DNA of 64,000 nt from Laetiporus sulphureus 93-53 (taxonomy: Eukaryota; Basidiomycota; Agaricomycetes; Polyporales; Laetiporaceae). Positions within the stretch are counted from its first letter, which is position 1, and each line of letters opens with the position of its first letter. A program made the translations under genes and the position numbers. Location of the stretch: NCBI RefSeq assembly GCF_001632365.1, contig NW_024468517.1, forward strand, positions 535,392 through 599,391. The letters run 5' to 3'. The notes beneath the pieces were generated by a model. That model was given only the letters and a program-made list of their open reading frames with translations, searched no databases and had not been told where the DNA came from. Of this stretch, positions 35,345 to 47,191 are shown piece after piece.

Positions 35345-35590
35345 TGCACTGCACACTGCAGGCTTGCACGCGAATCATTCACGAGCAGTGCTGCAAACTG
35401 CAGCTTGTATGCGAACCGTTCACGAGAAGTGCTGCACAATGTGTGCTTGCACAGAATCATTCACGAGAAGTGATATACAATGTGTGCTTGCACGGAATCA
35501 TTCACGAGAAGTGATATACAGTGTGGGCTTGCACGCAACAATTCACAAGAAGCACTGCACACACTGCAGACGCTGCAGGCCACCGGGTCT
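35345..35590. repeat. 41-bp tandem repeat, about five to six copies
   Basis: TTCACGAGAAGTG-type boxes begin at 35378, 35419, 35460, 35501 and 35542, exactly 41 bp apart, each followed by GCTTGCAC. The copies near 35460 and 35501 are almost identical and the outer ones diverge. The array lies just inside the right inverted repeat of the KDZ block. Confidence 0.85.
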
Positions 35591-35673
35591 CTGGACAATT
35601 CACGAACGTCCGTGTACCATACCCGATCGTACATGGGCGCCTAAGGATCCGGCATCATCCGCCGGATCCGGCG

Positions 35674-35689
35674 GATGGTTCCCCATAGG
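35674..35689 (-). repeat. Right inverted-repeat core of the KDZ block
   Basis: GATGGTTCCCCATAGG, the exact reverse complement of 23308-23323. It is preceded by a GGATCC/CCGG-rich palindromic stretch. Confidence 0.7.
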
Positions 35690-36048
35690 TCCGACCTTCA
35701 TCTCAGATGACTCTTGCATCCGCTGCCGCTTACGATATCACTCTTATATCTTTCCTTAGTAATACTTTCATTCCACATGTATAAAAGCTGCATCGATTCA
35801 CTAGGAATCGTTGCAGGTACAACGCCAGTAACTACTCGACGTACTTCCTATCTATCCTCTTTGCTCCTCGCTCCTCGCGTCGCCCGACTTTTTTCGGGCC
35901 TTAGAGTACTGGCGATCCTGGTGGCGCTATGTACGTTTTGCGGAAAGGAAAAATAAGGAGATCTCGATTCTTTTCTCCCAGCTTGATACTTTTTTGACGC
36001 CTATTGCGGACGAAATCTCTGCGAAAAAGCTCGAAAGGGGCAAAGACG

Positions 36049-37817
36049 ATGTCGGATGCCACCGCATACGTTCTCTCGGACTGGGAGAGGACCACCTACT
36101 ACAACGGTATTTCTCCCGACCATCCTGAGCTGCTCTTCCGCTCAGATCTCATCGAAAATCCCTTCCCCATCCCCAAGGGCAGACACCCTCATCTCCCTAC
36201 CAAGACCGTCCATGGTGTCTTCAACACGCCGCTCAACGCTGTCTGGGGCACTGTCGCTCCCCAGATCTGCGAGTTGTTGAAGGCTCGGAAGATTCGCTAC
36301 TCAGCCATCAATACAGCTCGTTTCGTCACCCACGGCGAGGACGGGAAGGACACTCTCGGTCCCGTCGTGATTTGGATTGCGACTCATCCCACTACCACCA
36401 CCGCCGAGAACGCGCACGACGCTTCCCCGGACATTCTCGCTCTCCTCAAGGCCAATGCAGTCGAGGGTGTGGTGGTCGAATGGTACGAGGGAGCCGTAGA
36501 GAAGCTGTAAGGTTCACACCTTCTGCGCGTCCCCGACGACACCAACCTCACCCACTATGTTCGTCGCTTCCTCACTGCTGCGCTCGGCTATGACGTTCAA
36601 ATTGTACATTTATTCTTAACTCGTTATTTTAACTCGTTTGGGGCCTAACGCGCGCGTTAACCTTAACGCGTTTGGGGCTTAATTCTCGTGGGGCACTTCT
36701 TGCCGCCGAATGCTCCAAGAACAAATGTACAATTTGAACAGCATAGAGAACAAGGACAAGTGCGGCATATCTAGGGCCAAGGTCCTCGGCGTTACCAACT
36801 GCCACGTTCTCCACGTGGATACCACCGTCGAATACGAGCTCAAGGACGCTGGCGCACCTCCCCAGCACGTTCGACTTGCCAAATTCCGTCGATTCCAGCG
36901 CGACCTCGACGAGATCAAGGCCTGCATCGGTGGCTACGGAACAGATGCCGACCTCTTGGCTAGGGAGATTGTTGAGTTGGAGGCGAAGCCGAAGAGCGAG
37001 GACCCGGAGGAGGCGGCGGAGGACGAGGCGGCCGCGGAGGCTAAGCGGGAGAAGTTGGCCAAAGTGAATAAGGATATCGGCGTACCCGAGGCCTTCTACA
37101 AGGACACCAACAAACAGTGGGGCGATATTGCGCGCCGAAACATCGGCCACGTCGATTGGGCTCCCGAGATCTTCGTCGACGTCCAGGGTCGCAAGTAACC
37201 AAGGACATTGGTACGTTCGAGGTAGATGCGGCGAAGTTCAAGGCCCAGTTCAAGGGCAACGTCGTCGATTTAGGTGCGTTCTGCCTCATCTTTCTCATAT
37301 CTACCTCGTCTAATGAAAACAACCTTCAGGATCCAAGTTTACTCCCCGGCAACTAACCGACATGTTCTACCCTCAAAGTGGCAGTAGGACGACGTTCAAG
37401 TTCCCCACGAATCGCCAGCTCAGGATCAGGGGTTGTGTCACGCGCGATTTCCTGGCTGTTCCCGACTGTTTCGACAGCAACGGCGTGCCCTGCCTTATTG
37501 TCATGAAGGACGGTAACACCACCGACCTCACGGTTGGACGCTACGCCGGCCTGGAGGCCTACCTTTGCGATGACCTGGGCGTCGAGTCCATCGAACTCGC
37601 CATCCATAACTACGATAAGCAGTCCGGCCCATTCCGCGCCAAGGGCGACTCAGGCTCGCTCATTTTCGATGGCGAGGGTCATATGGTCGGTATTCTTCAC
37701 TCTGGGATGCCGAAAGGCGGGAGCAACCACGTCACCTACGCCACCCCCGCCTGGTGGGCCATCGAGCAACTCAAACTCAAGTATCCGCACGCCGACTCCG
37801 ACCGCATCGCCTTTTAA
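36049..37817 (+). pseudogene. Serine-protease-like (PA-clan fold) basidiomycete protein, broken by a stop, a MITE and a frameshift
   Basis: The frame starts MSDATAYVLSDWERTTYYNG at 36049. It meets an in-frame TAA at 36508-36510 but continues as LLRVPDDTNLTHYVRRFLTA. It is then cut by a 153-bp MITE and resumes at KVLGVTNCHVLHVDTTVEY. A one-base loss near 37196 shifts the frame (GRK, then TKDIGTFEVDAAKFKAQF). An intron at 37275-37329 follows, and the final exon runs to 37817. TNCHVL and GDSGSLIF look like the His and Ser motifs of trypsin-like peptidases. The family is common in mushroom genomes and often multi-copy; its activity has not been established to my knowledge. Some codons around the MITE also seem lost. 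The copy is clearly dead. Confidence 0.75.
36591..36743. mobile_element. 153-bp MITE with TA target duplication (Tc1/mariner-like)
   Basis: The ends are inverted repeats: TGACGTTCAAATTGTACATT at the left, and the reverse complement of the right end starts TGCTGTTCAAATTGTACATT. The element is flanked by TA on both sides (36589-36590 and 36744-36745). It is non-coding and has internal TTAACGCG and GTTTGGGGC repeats. It lies inside the serine-protease-like pseudogene. Confidence 0.8.
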
Positions 37818-38775
37818 ACGCGAACACCATCGTCAATCATATGCTCTCCCATCTCCCCGCTCCTTCTCCGTCTACGATTTGTTTGCTTCCTCGGCGCTCG
37901 GTTATCTATTGGTTGGTTATTGGTGCAGGCAGGTGCTTTTACATCAGGCATGGACTCTTAATCTTTTAAAAAGCATGAAGTTTGGCGTACTATTGTCATT
38001 ATTTTCTTTGATTCAGTATAGAATAAATGGTAGTATAGACGGAGCAGTGAACTGTCTGCATCCAAAATGAAGTATTTCTGTCCATCACCACAAGAGGGCT
38101 GGTCGCGTGCGAGCAGAATTGGATGTGACGTTCTCTTTGCTCCACAACTTCACGCCGTCACTCCCTCGACGAATCACCTTTCCGGTTGAGGTATATTTGT
38201 GAGAGTCCTTGCCAAAGTCCGCTGCCGGCTAGATCATGAAACATTGCCGACGGCAGTCGAGCAGGCACACAAAGTCAGAGTACCAATTCGCCGCAGACAC
38301 CGCAGACATGAAAGCATTTGCGACCATTATTTAATGACACTAAATTGTAATTGACTGCCTTTTTGGGAAATAAAGTTGCCTAATTAGGGCATAGTGTTGC
38401 ATAGGTCACACTTTAGAACACATTTTCAGAGCATTTGCAGCAGGAATAAATGCCTTCATGCCTGCAGTGAGAGTACCCGCAGAGTCCAGCGTCTTCGTGT
38501 AGCAACCAGCGCTGGCGCGCGGGAACCACGGCTCTTCTCCCTTGCTCCGCGTTAATTGATGTCATGAGACTTCGAATCTTAGAGCAAGATACAAGCATGT
38601 TTCACAACATGCCGTTCGCGCTCATCGCACACGCCAAGGCAGACCGCTGCGTGTCCACGCCGTGGCCTGAGGGACAACAGCGAATATATAGCACGACGCA
38701 GGCAGCCATACACATCTCCCCCGTGCAGATATCTATCCATCATCACTGTAGAGTCGCCCAGGAACAAAGTCGACG
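37818..38775. other. Intergenic region upstream of gene E
   Basis: About 960 bases without a supported gene. The middle (about 38330-38420) is AT-rich. The end holds a TATA-like box for gene E, listed separately. Confidence 0.5.
38694..38701 (+). promoter_or_regulatory. TATA-like box of gene E
   Basis: ATATATAG lies about 80 bases upstream of the ATG at 38776, the expected distance for a core promoter in this genome. Confidence 0.4.
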
Positions 38776-41689
38776 ATGCTCCCAAGAAGACGTGATAGCA
38801 AGGCTATCCGTCCGTCTCCTCTGAAGAGGTTCAGCACCAGCATGGTCAGCTTGCTCAAGAGCCAGCCAAGCGATGCGGAAGCTTTCGTTTTTCCCGTAAC
38901 CGGTGCGTCCCATGACGGGCAATCGCATCAAGCCCGTCGTCACGCGATGATATGTCGCTAACGTTGGAGCCAAACGATAGATACAAGGACGCCCGCCAGG
39001 AGTCCGGCGAGCTCCGTGATTTCGTTCACTGACACCCTCGGCTCTTTGCCTTCTCTCGCCGAAGACATCGATTACAATGCAAAACTGATCAAAGAGCTTC
39101 GCTCAAAGGTGTGAACAGATTTTGTGATCGCCCTTGAACAACATCATTGACAAGCTGATCGAATCTCAGCTCGATGAGGCGGAATCCACAATTGTGGCGA
39201 GAGACCAGTCCGTGGCACTCCTGCAAGAGCGAGAGAGGACCTTGAACGCCACGGTGGAGGAGGTACAGGAGAACCTTCAGAAGCAAACCGCCGCGCTACA
39301 AACCTCTGAAGAGGCACGAGTGCTCACGGAGAAGAAATGCGAGGACTTCGAGAAGCGCCTAGCTTCCACGCAGTCGGGACTCGAGAAGACCGAAAGTTTA
39401 CTCGCGGACATGGAGCGACAGGCGAGCCTTCTTCCATTGTCTACGCTGCTATTAGGTCCTTAACACGACTCGAATCCATAGCACGAGGAGAACCGAGTAG
39501 TGCTGGAGGCCAAGACCGCCGAAGCCGATGCGCAACGCAGTGCTCACGATGAAGCGGAGGAAATGCTCCGAAGGACTCGGGCGAGGGCCCAGGCGTTGGA
39601 GGACAAACAGACACGTTTGCTCGAAGATCTGCAGGCGAAGGTCGCGGAAGCGGCTGCGGAGCACACTGCTCGAGACAAGGCTGAAGAGCAGCTCCAAGCA
39701 CTTCTCATGGAGAATGGGAGGCTTCAGTCTTCGCGCGCACGCTTAAACGAGCTATTCGAGCAGCAGACCGCCCGTTTTGACGAGGAGTTCAAAGCTCGAG
39801 TCGACTTCGAAGAGATGCTACAGTCGACGGAAGCGAGGATGAGGGAGGTCGAAGAAGAGGCCTTGTACACTCTCGCGAAGCTCAAGACGAAGACTACCGA
39901 GGCTGATGCGGAGCGCAGTGCGCGCATCGTCTTGGAAGAGCAGGCCGCACTGCTCCACAGCGAGAAGCGACAGCTGGATGAGTCGCATTCGCAGAGGATC
40001 GAGGAGCTCGAGGCGAAGGTCGACGAAGAGCAGTGTGCTCGGGTGAAGGCCGAAGACTCATTGAACGCGCTTCTCGCAGCCAAGCAAGAGCTCGAGAGAG
40101 AGTACGAGTGGGTTTCGCTTGAGCTCGTACCGAAGGCAGCCGAGATGGAGGCAGAGCGCAGCGCGCGCGCTAAACTCGAGGCAGAGCTCGAGGCGCTGCA
40201 GAGAGAGCTCGAAGAGAATGACGCTGCCCATTTGCGCAGCCGCTCAGAGATCCAGGCTGAGGTCTCCACAGAGCGCAATACACGCGTACAACTCGAGGCA
40301 GAACTTTATGCGCTGCAAAGGGAAATGGAAGAGATTGAAGCAAACTATTCGCACAGCCTCTCAGAGCTCCAGGCTGAAGTCTCCACAGAGCGTGATGCGC
40401 ATGTCAAACTCGAGGCAGAGCTTGAGACGCTGCAGAAGGCGCGGGAAGACATGGAAACCGCTCATTCGCGCAGCCTTGCGGAGCTCCAGGTTGAGGTCGC
40501 CGCGGAGCAAAGCGTACGCACCAAACTGGAGGTGGAACTTCAGATGCTGCAAGGGAAGCTGGAAGAAACGGAAGCCGCCTGTTCACAAAGCCACTCAGAC
40601 CTCCAGGCTGAGTTCTCCGCAAGGCATAGCATGCAGGCCAAATTTGAAGCAGACCTTCAGGAGCTAAATAGGTTGTGGAAAGAGGAGGAAGCTGCGCATT
40701 CACACAGATACTCACAGCTCCAGGCTGAGGTCTCCGCCGAGCACGAAGCACGCACTCAGCTCGAACAAGAGCGCGAGCGTCTGTTGGATGACAAGCAGAG
40801 GTTGGAAGCGGACGTCTCGGGCATCAAGTCTGAGCTTGAGCACAAGGTTGCCTTGGCGACGACGGAGCATGCAGCTCGTGCTTGTATTGAGGAAGAGCTA
40901 CAGACGCTTCGAGACGAGCATCACAAGCTAAATGCCTCGTTCTCCGGTAGTCGTGCGGAAATTGAGGCCAAGGACGCTGAGATTGACAGACAGCGGAGCG
41001 CTTTCGCCACGGCGATAGAGGAACTCACAAGTCTTCGCTCGAGGTTGGAGGAAGTTGAGAGGCAACACTCGCAAAGCCAGGCGGAGATCGTGAGCAAGGT
41101 CGCCGAGGCAGATGCAGCACGCCAATCTGTGTCAAAGCTAGAGGATATCTGTGGCACTCTGAGGATGCAACTTCGACAACTGTTATCAAAGCGCACGGAG
41201 ATGGCGGAAGAGCTCGCAGCGAGGGCCCTCGAGAACCAAAGCGTCATTTCTCGCCTTGACGCAGCCTCGCACGACGCAGCCAAGCTTCGCAATGAGAACG
41301 ACGAGAAGTCTTTACGAATCTGCGAACTCCAGGATCAGCTCGATCGCATCACGCGAGAGCAAGCCAGCATGGCGCGCAGGAGCGCAGAGATTCGGAGCCT
41401 CGAGCAGCGTCTTGCATACCAAACCGAGCTGGCCGAACGCTCCACTGCGGAGCTCAAGAAGAAGGCAGTGCTCCTGGAAAACGAATTGCTGTTCGCAAGG
41501 GAGACCCGTCAGGAGCTGGTTGCTCAACGACGCAGGACCCGCGTCTGGGAAGAACGAGCTTCAAGATTCGAACAGATGCTGAGAGATGTAGGTTCAGCTC
41601 TGTCTGCTGCACAGACAGAGATTGACGTCTTGAAAGGGGAATTGAAGCGCGCTCGGAGACGAAGGCCAGAAGGAATGGTGGGCTTTTGA
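38776..41689 (+). CDS. Coiled-coil family gene E (904 residues), with a GC-AG intron
   Basis: Exons 38776-38902 (127 nt), 38981-39108 (128 nt), 39170-39421 (252 nt) and 39482-41689 (2208 nt). The signature reads IRPSPLKRFSTSMVSLLKSQ followed by PSDAEAFVF. Exon 2 is the most divergent (DTRTPARSPASSVISFTDTL). Exon 3 begins LDEAESTIVARDQSVALLQ. The end of exon 3 has no GT. The only donor that keeps both the frame and the family exon length of exactly 252 nt is GC, at CGACAG|GCGAGC, with acceptor CCATAG, so intron 3 is GC-AG. The last exon is a long coiled coil with about 50-residue internal repeats (LEAELxALQREMEE...SLSELQAEVSTERDAxVK). The C-terminus is basic (KRARRRRPEGMVGF) with no CaaX box. 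Function unknown. Confidence 0.83.
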
Positions 41690-42736
41690 GAATGGGGGGT
41701 CCTCTTTAATGATTGCATCGAAGAAACGAAAATTGAAGCTTACGTGACTTTTATCCTGTGTACAAGTAGTCGTGTGTACTATTTATTTACTTATTCCGAG
41801 CGTTGTGTCATAACGGCCTCATCCATTCGGGCCGCACGCGACGACCGAGCGGACCAGATTGATCTTGACGTAGACCATTCGATGCGGGCGATACTTCCCT
41901 GCATCATCTTGCTATTCGCGGGCAAAGAATACAACATCAAAGACGCGTTATTGAATGAATCCAGCGATAGTCAATGGTGGCACACGGCGAGGAGACAAGA
42001 CATTGGCGCTCGTGCGGTGCTTGAACGCAAACTTTGTGCACTCAGCACTGAATACGCGGAAGCGCTGACTCTTAGACTGCCATCGACCATCTCCGGTGAC
42101 AACGCACAGCACTTCTCACAATGGGCACCCATCTGGGAACATATCGCAAACCCCTCGCCCAGCATGACGAAATCTGATTGTTTAACAACATCTTCTTGAG
42201 CCCAGAAGCCGACTGCAGGTCATCCGGACAAAGGCGACGTTGTTCGCGCCCAGCGGAGACGAGATGTCATCACGGATGCGACGAACCGTTCATTTAATGT
42301 TGCGGTGGGAACATACACACGAGGATCCAACGCATGAAATGAGCAGTATGTGGCCTAGCTCAGGGTCCACGATTGGACTCAGCAGCGATCTGCTATGGAT
42401 ACTCATCTGCGTATCCGGTTTTGCAACATTTGTCTCAATTCTCTCGCAGTCGTTCGCCACATTTCGGCTAGATGATCATCGTGAATGTATCTTACGACAA
42501 CCACTCCCAACATGCGGTTGCCATGCGGCCTTTCTCTATGTCATGGGACGCATTTAGCCGATGAAGCCATCAGGTCCGCGTATTCCGCATGCAACTTGAC
42601 GCACGCTTTAATGTGTATGCTGCACCATTGTGCCGAGACCAGCTTAAATAGCAATAAAATGCCGCGCAGAATGCTCGGCGATCTATCCTCTGCCTCACGG
42701 TAGCCAGCGGCATCCTCAACCAGATCGCGCGCAAGT
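41690..42736. other. Intergenic region between genes E and F
   Basis: About 1 kb. It contains one plus-strand ORF of 151 codons (41744-42199) of unknown nature that I do not call as a gene. Confidence 0.45.
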
Positions 42737-45700
42737 ATGTCTTTCAGGAAAACAACAAATAAGACGTCCCACTCGTCCCCACTAAAGCGGCTCGGTTCTG
42801 GCGTCGCCGGCTTGCTGAAGAGCCAACCAGCTGAAACAGGCTCACTGCGGTCCGCCAAGAGTGAGCGCAGACTTTTTTTTTACTCTGCTGAGATGCTACC
42901 GATATTAATGCAACGTGTCCCGCTCATACAGAAAATGGCACAACATCTATCGAGAGGCAGTCGTCTATAATATCCTTTCCTCAATCTACTAGCGGGTCGG
43001 ATAATTCAAAGGAAGACCTTCGCAATGCACAGTTGGCTGCTGAGCTGCGCGAGAAGGTGGGCGTCATGTCTGTCACTAAACTAAATATTGTGTGGCGCGC
43101 ACTAAACGCTGCACTTACAGCTTGCCACTGCTCAGTCTACTATCGCCGCGAAGGAGGAATCCATAGTAACTCTGCGGAAGCATGAGGAAGCGTTGACCGC
43201 CTCTTTACAAGATGCGCGACGGGAGCTGGAAACTCAAAAGTCTGCCTTACAAACCGCGCAAGACGCTCAGGCCGAAAATAGCGGGAACGTGCAGGAGCAG
43301 CTGAGGGCATTGCAGACGGAGCTTGAGAGCTGTCAGAGTGCCTTGTCACATGCGCGGCAAGAGGTGAGCATGCGTCAGCATTTCATCATGGAAGAATGCT
43401 CAGCTCGCATGATCCGAACAACAGCTGGACAGCTCGAAGGCTGCGATCGAGACAAAGACAGCCGAAGAGGAAGCAGGGCGGAGCGTACGAGCCGCTGCGG
43501 AGGAATCTCTTGTCAAAGTGCAAACGGAACTCGAAGAGTCCAAAGCGGCGCGTTCGCGCGCACTAATGGAGTTGGAGGCGAAGACGTCCGAGGCAGCGTC
43601 CGAGCACAGCGCACGAGTCAATGCGGAGGAGCAGCTTCGGCAGTTCCTGGTCGAGAAGGGCGAGCTGGGCGCGTCGAATGTGCGGCTGCGTGAGGACTCC
43701 GCAAATAAGGACGCTGAGCTTGACAACGAGCGCACCGCTCGCAATGCCCTGCAAGGCAAATTGGACGAGGCGCTTGCGGAGAAACAGCAGCTCGATAACG
43801 CGCTCTCACAGACGCGGCGCGAGTTGAAGGCGAAGGAGTCACAATTCGAAGCAGAGCGGTCGACACGTCAGCAGGTCGAAGGCGCTCTGGAATCTCTGCA
43901 GGCAGAGAAACGTGGCGATAAAGAATCACACGCGCGGGCAGTACGGGAACTCGAGGCGAAGATCGACGAGGAACGCGTGTCTAGGCGGGAGTTCGAGGAG
44001 CGGCTGGAGGCTGAGAAGCGCCAGATCGATTACGCTCACGAGAAAGCTCTCTCCGAGCTCAAGCAGAAGATAATTGAGGCAGACACAGAGCGCGAACTCC
44101 GTGTGAAGCTGGAATCACAAGTCGAGGCGCTCCAGAGGGAGCAACAAGAATCCGTTGCCTCGCATTCTCACATTCAGACTGAGCTCGAGACCAAGGTCGC
44201 TGCTGAGCACGATGCCTTGGTCAAACTCCAGGAAAAGCACGAGCTTCTGTTGAAGGAGAGACGGGCGCTTGAGGACGCATCCTCCAAGTCGCAGGCTGAG
44301 CTTACTGTGAGGCTCGCTTCTGCGGTCGCGGAAACCTCTCGGGTCAACCGAGAACTCGAGGAGAAGCTCGCTGAGATCAACGAGGCGCGCAGCTCTCGAG
44401 ATGCTCTACAGGAGAAGATGGACGCGTTGTTCGCCGAGAAGCAGCATCTGGAAGAGCTCATGTCGCACGCTCGCAACGAGCTTCAACAGAAAGCCTCGGA
44501 AGTTGACGCAGGGCTTAGGGCGCGTGCCGAGGCAGAAGCAAGGGTGGAGGCATTGCAGGTGGAGAAGCGCGCTGCGGAGGACTCGCATTCGAAGTCAATC
44601 AAGGAGCTTGAGGCGAAGATCGACCAGGAACGCACCTCCAAGCTCCAGATCGAGGACTCGTTACGAACAGCTCAAGCCGACAAACGCCAGCTCGACGAAG
44701 CTCATGCGCAGGCTCTCTCCGAAATCCAGGAGAAGACTGCCGAGGCGAACGCTGAGCGCGAGCACCATGCTAGACTGGAGCAGGAACTTCGCACGGTGAA
44801 GGGAGAATACCAACAATTGCTTGCCTCGCAGTCAAGCAGTCAGACAGAGCTCGAAGCCGAGATCGCTGCTGAGCGCGTCGCTCGAGTCCAACTCGAGGAA
44901 GAACGCGAGCATCTCCTGTCGGAGAAGCGGAATCTCGAAGTTGTGTACTCGAACACCAAGACGGAGCTCCAGGAAAAGACTTCTCTAGCAGCTGCAGAGC
45001 ATGCGCGCTTGCAAGAGGAGCTCGATAGCAAGGTCGCCGAGGCCGCCGAGGAGCGCAGTGCACGTGTCGAGCAAGAGCAGGCACTCGCCCATGCGCAGGC
45101 GGAAAGCGAGCGCTTGGAAGCGGATGTCTCTCAGATACAGGCCGAGTTGGAAGCGAAGGCTATTGAGGCCCGTACCGAGCACGAAGTGCGCTTGAAACTG
45201 GAGAACGGGATTCAGCGGCTGCAGACGGAGGTGCAAGAGGTGGAGAGCATGCATACGCGGAGCATTCAGGAACTTGAGGCGCGGGCGGACGAAGTGCACG
45301 CTGCTCGTGTGAACGTTGAGAACCAGCTGAACGCGGCCAAAGCAGGCTTGGTGGAGCTGAAGGCGGCGCATTCACAGGCAGTGTCGCAGCTTGATGCTGC
45401 AATCTTGGAGAGGAACGAGCAGCAGCGATCGCTCGATGAACTCCGGAAGGAGTTGCAGTCACTCCAGCGGCAGCATGACGAGACGTTATCCTCCCGTTCG
45501 CGTAGCGCAGCCGAACTTGAAGCCCAGGTCCTCGCAGAGGTCGAGGCTCGGACGAAGCTCGAGCAGGAGCACGAACGTCTGCTTGCCGAGATGCAGGAAC
45601 TCCAATCGTCATGCTTAAGCACGAAGTCTGAGCTTGAAGATAAAGCCACCCTTATCGCTGGGGAGTACGAAGCGCGCGTTCGGCTAGAACAAGAGCTTAA

Positions 45701-46511
45701 GGCTTTGCAGGCCGAGCACCAGGAGCTTGCAGCGTCCAGATCCCGCACATGTGCAGAACTTGATGCCCAAGTTACCGAGACCGACTTGCAACGCAATGCC
45801 CGCATGCGAATTGAAGAGCAATTTCACGTACTCCGGACGAAGCAGGAGGAACTCGAGGTTTTGTATTCTCTCAGCCAGACTGAAGCCGCGGAGAAGTCAG
45901 CCGAAGTGCACGCAGCGATACAGGCTCAGTCTAGGCTCGAAGACGACACTTGCGCTCTGCAAATGCGTATCCGAGAACTCGAGTCCGCGCATGCGCAGGC
46001 TCAGGCAGAGCTGGAGTCGAAGATGGCCGAGATTGACAGTCTTTCCATTCACCTCGAGGCTTTAGCACAGGAGAGACAGCGGCTGAGAAACAGGAACGAG
46101 CGAAAGTCGTCTTCGGTATCCAAGCTCGAGGCAGAGCTGTTTGATATGAAGCAGGCTCGCGAGAGTGCGGAGCGCGAACGTGTCGAGGTGTACGAGCTGG
46201 TCGAGAGCCTCGAGCAGCGCCTCACAAACCAGACGACCGACGTCCAGCGCAGCGCGGCTGAGATGCATCAGAAGGATATCGAGCTCAGGAAGAAAGAGGA
46301 CGAGCTGCGTATATCGAGACGAACTGCTGATCAGCTCCTGGCGAGGTTGCGCACAGTCCAAACATCGAACGAACAAGGTCTACAGCTCGAGCAAAAGTTG
46401 AAGGAAGCAAGTGCAGCTTTGGTCGCTGCGCAGACAGAGATTGAGGTTCTGAGAGAGGAGGTGAAACGTGCTCAGCGGCGCAGGAAAGCAAACAAGTCGG
46501 GTCATCACTAA
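42737..46511 (+). CDS. Coiled-coil family gene F (1192 residues, longest member)
   Basis: Exons 42737-42860 (124 nt), 42932-43056 (125 nt), 43121-43363 (243 nt) and 43425-46511 (3087 nt). The N-terminus is the most divergent of those with the signature (HSSPLKRLGSGVAGLLKSQP), but exon lengths and phases match genes B and D. Exon 2 ends AAELREK; exon 3 begins LATAQSTIAAKEES. The last exon encodes almost 1000 residues of continuous coiled coil. Internal repeats have two alternating motifs (KRxLDEAHAQALSEIQEKTA and SSQTELEAEIAAERVARVQL), so length has grown by internal duplication. The C-terminus is basic (EVKRAQRRRKANKSGHH) and lacks an anchor. Function unknown. Confidence 0.86.
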
Positions 46512-47191
46512 AGAAGCCTGGGACGAACGTGCGTCGTATCAAAAGCGTCTCGTGCAGAGGCTCATGTAAACGGGAAGTGCAGGATGCCCCCGAACTCTTT
46601 TCGATCAGGAACGGAACATTTATGCTAGGTAATGATAACGTCTACTGTAGTTTTTCATGCCAATGTCATCTCTTCTGCTGTGGTTCATCACGTCTGTCTC
46701 TGATTCTAATGCACACTAGTTACGAATCTACGATCCATCGATAACATATATGGTGTAGTCTGTTGCGTGTGTTCCCGAGCCTTTCGTGCCACAGCGAGGG
46801 CACCGCACGGATGCCTTGCGGATGCACATTGGTTTTTGCCACCACATGCAGGTAGCATGTATCATGATGAGTTCACCAGGCAAGCTTCGAAGTATAGTCA
46901 AGCCTGAGAAGATGGCCAAGTTTCGTGATACGTACATGCATGGCCGACAATGGGCTCCCACCGGCTTCAAAGGCTGACACTGATTCCGTGGAGAGTCTCA
47001 ACAGTAGTATATAATGCGCTTGGTGTGAGCGGTAGACAGCTAGGACGACCGTGGATAAATCACACTATGCCATATCATACACATACATCGTGTATTTTGG
47101 CTGACCAGTCAGTACATTCTCTCGAAATTGGGACTCACGAGAACCTTTGCTCACATGCCAGCTCTTCTACAGGCCCAGCAAGCTTGAAGAC
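46512..47191. other. Intergenic region between genes F and G
   Basis: About 680 bases with no supported gene. A TATATAAT motif at 47009-47016 lies about 180 bases before the start of gene G. Confidence 0.45.

Larger units (their letters stand above)
23278..35725. mobile_element. 12.4 kb region bounded by inverted repeats, carrying a KDZ transposase
   Basis: The left boundary has CCTATGGGGAACCATC at 23308-23323 and the right boundary has its exact reverse complement at 35674-35689. Weaker similarity extends outward on both sides (CTCAGATGGAG against CTGAGATGAAG) and inward (GGAT/CCGG-rich). Between them lie a KDZ-type transposase gene (minus), two decayed genes (plus), two solo LTRs inserted later, and tandem satellite arrays. 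I interpret it as one large KDZ-class DNA transposon, now degenerate. Target-site duplications were not identified, so the exact ends are uncertain, and the satellites may be a later expansion. Confidence 0.55.

Noticed and set aside
32030..35590. Tandem repeats considered as a CRISPR array
   Set aside because: No unique spacers between short direct repeats, units are 200-235 bp or contiguous 41 bp, and the genome is eukaryotic.
35880..35905. Hairpin GCCCGA-TTTTT-TCGGGC resembling a bacterial terminator
   Set aside because: Eukaryotic context; it lies upstream of a gene, not after one, and can arise by chance.
41744..42199. Plus-strand ORF of 151 codons between genes E and F
   Set aside because: No family, no conserved exon pattern, starts just after the 3' end of gene E; kept only as intergenic comment.
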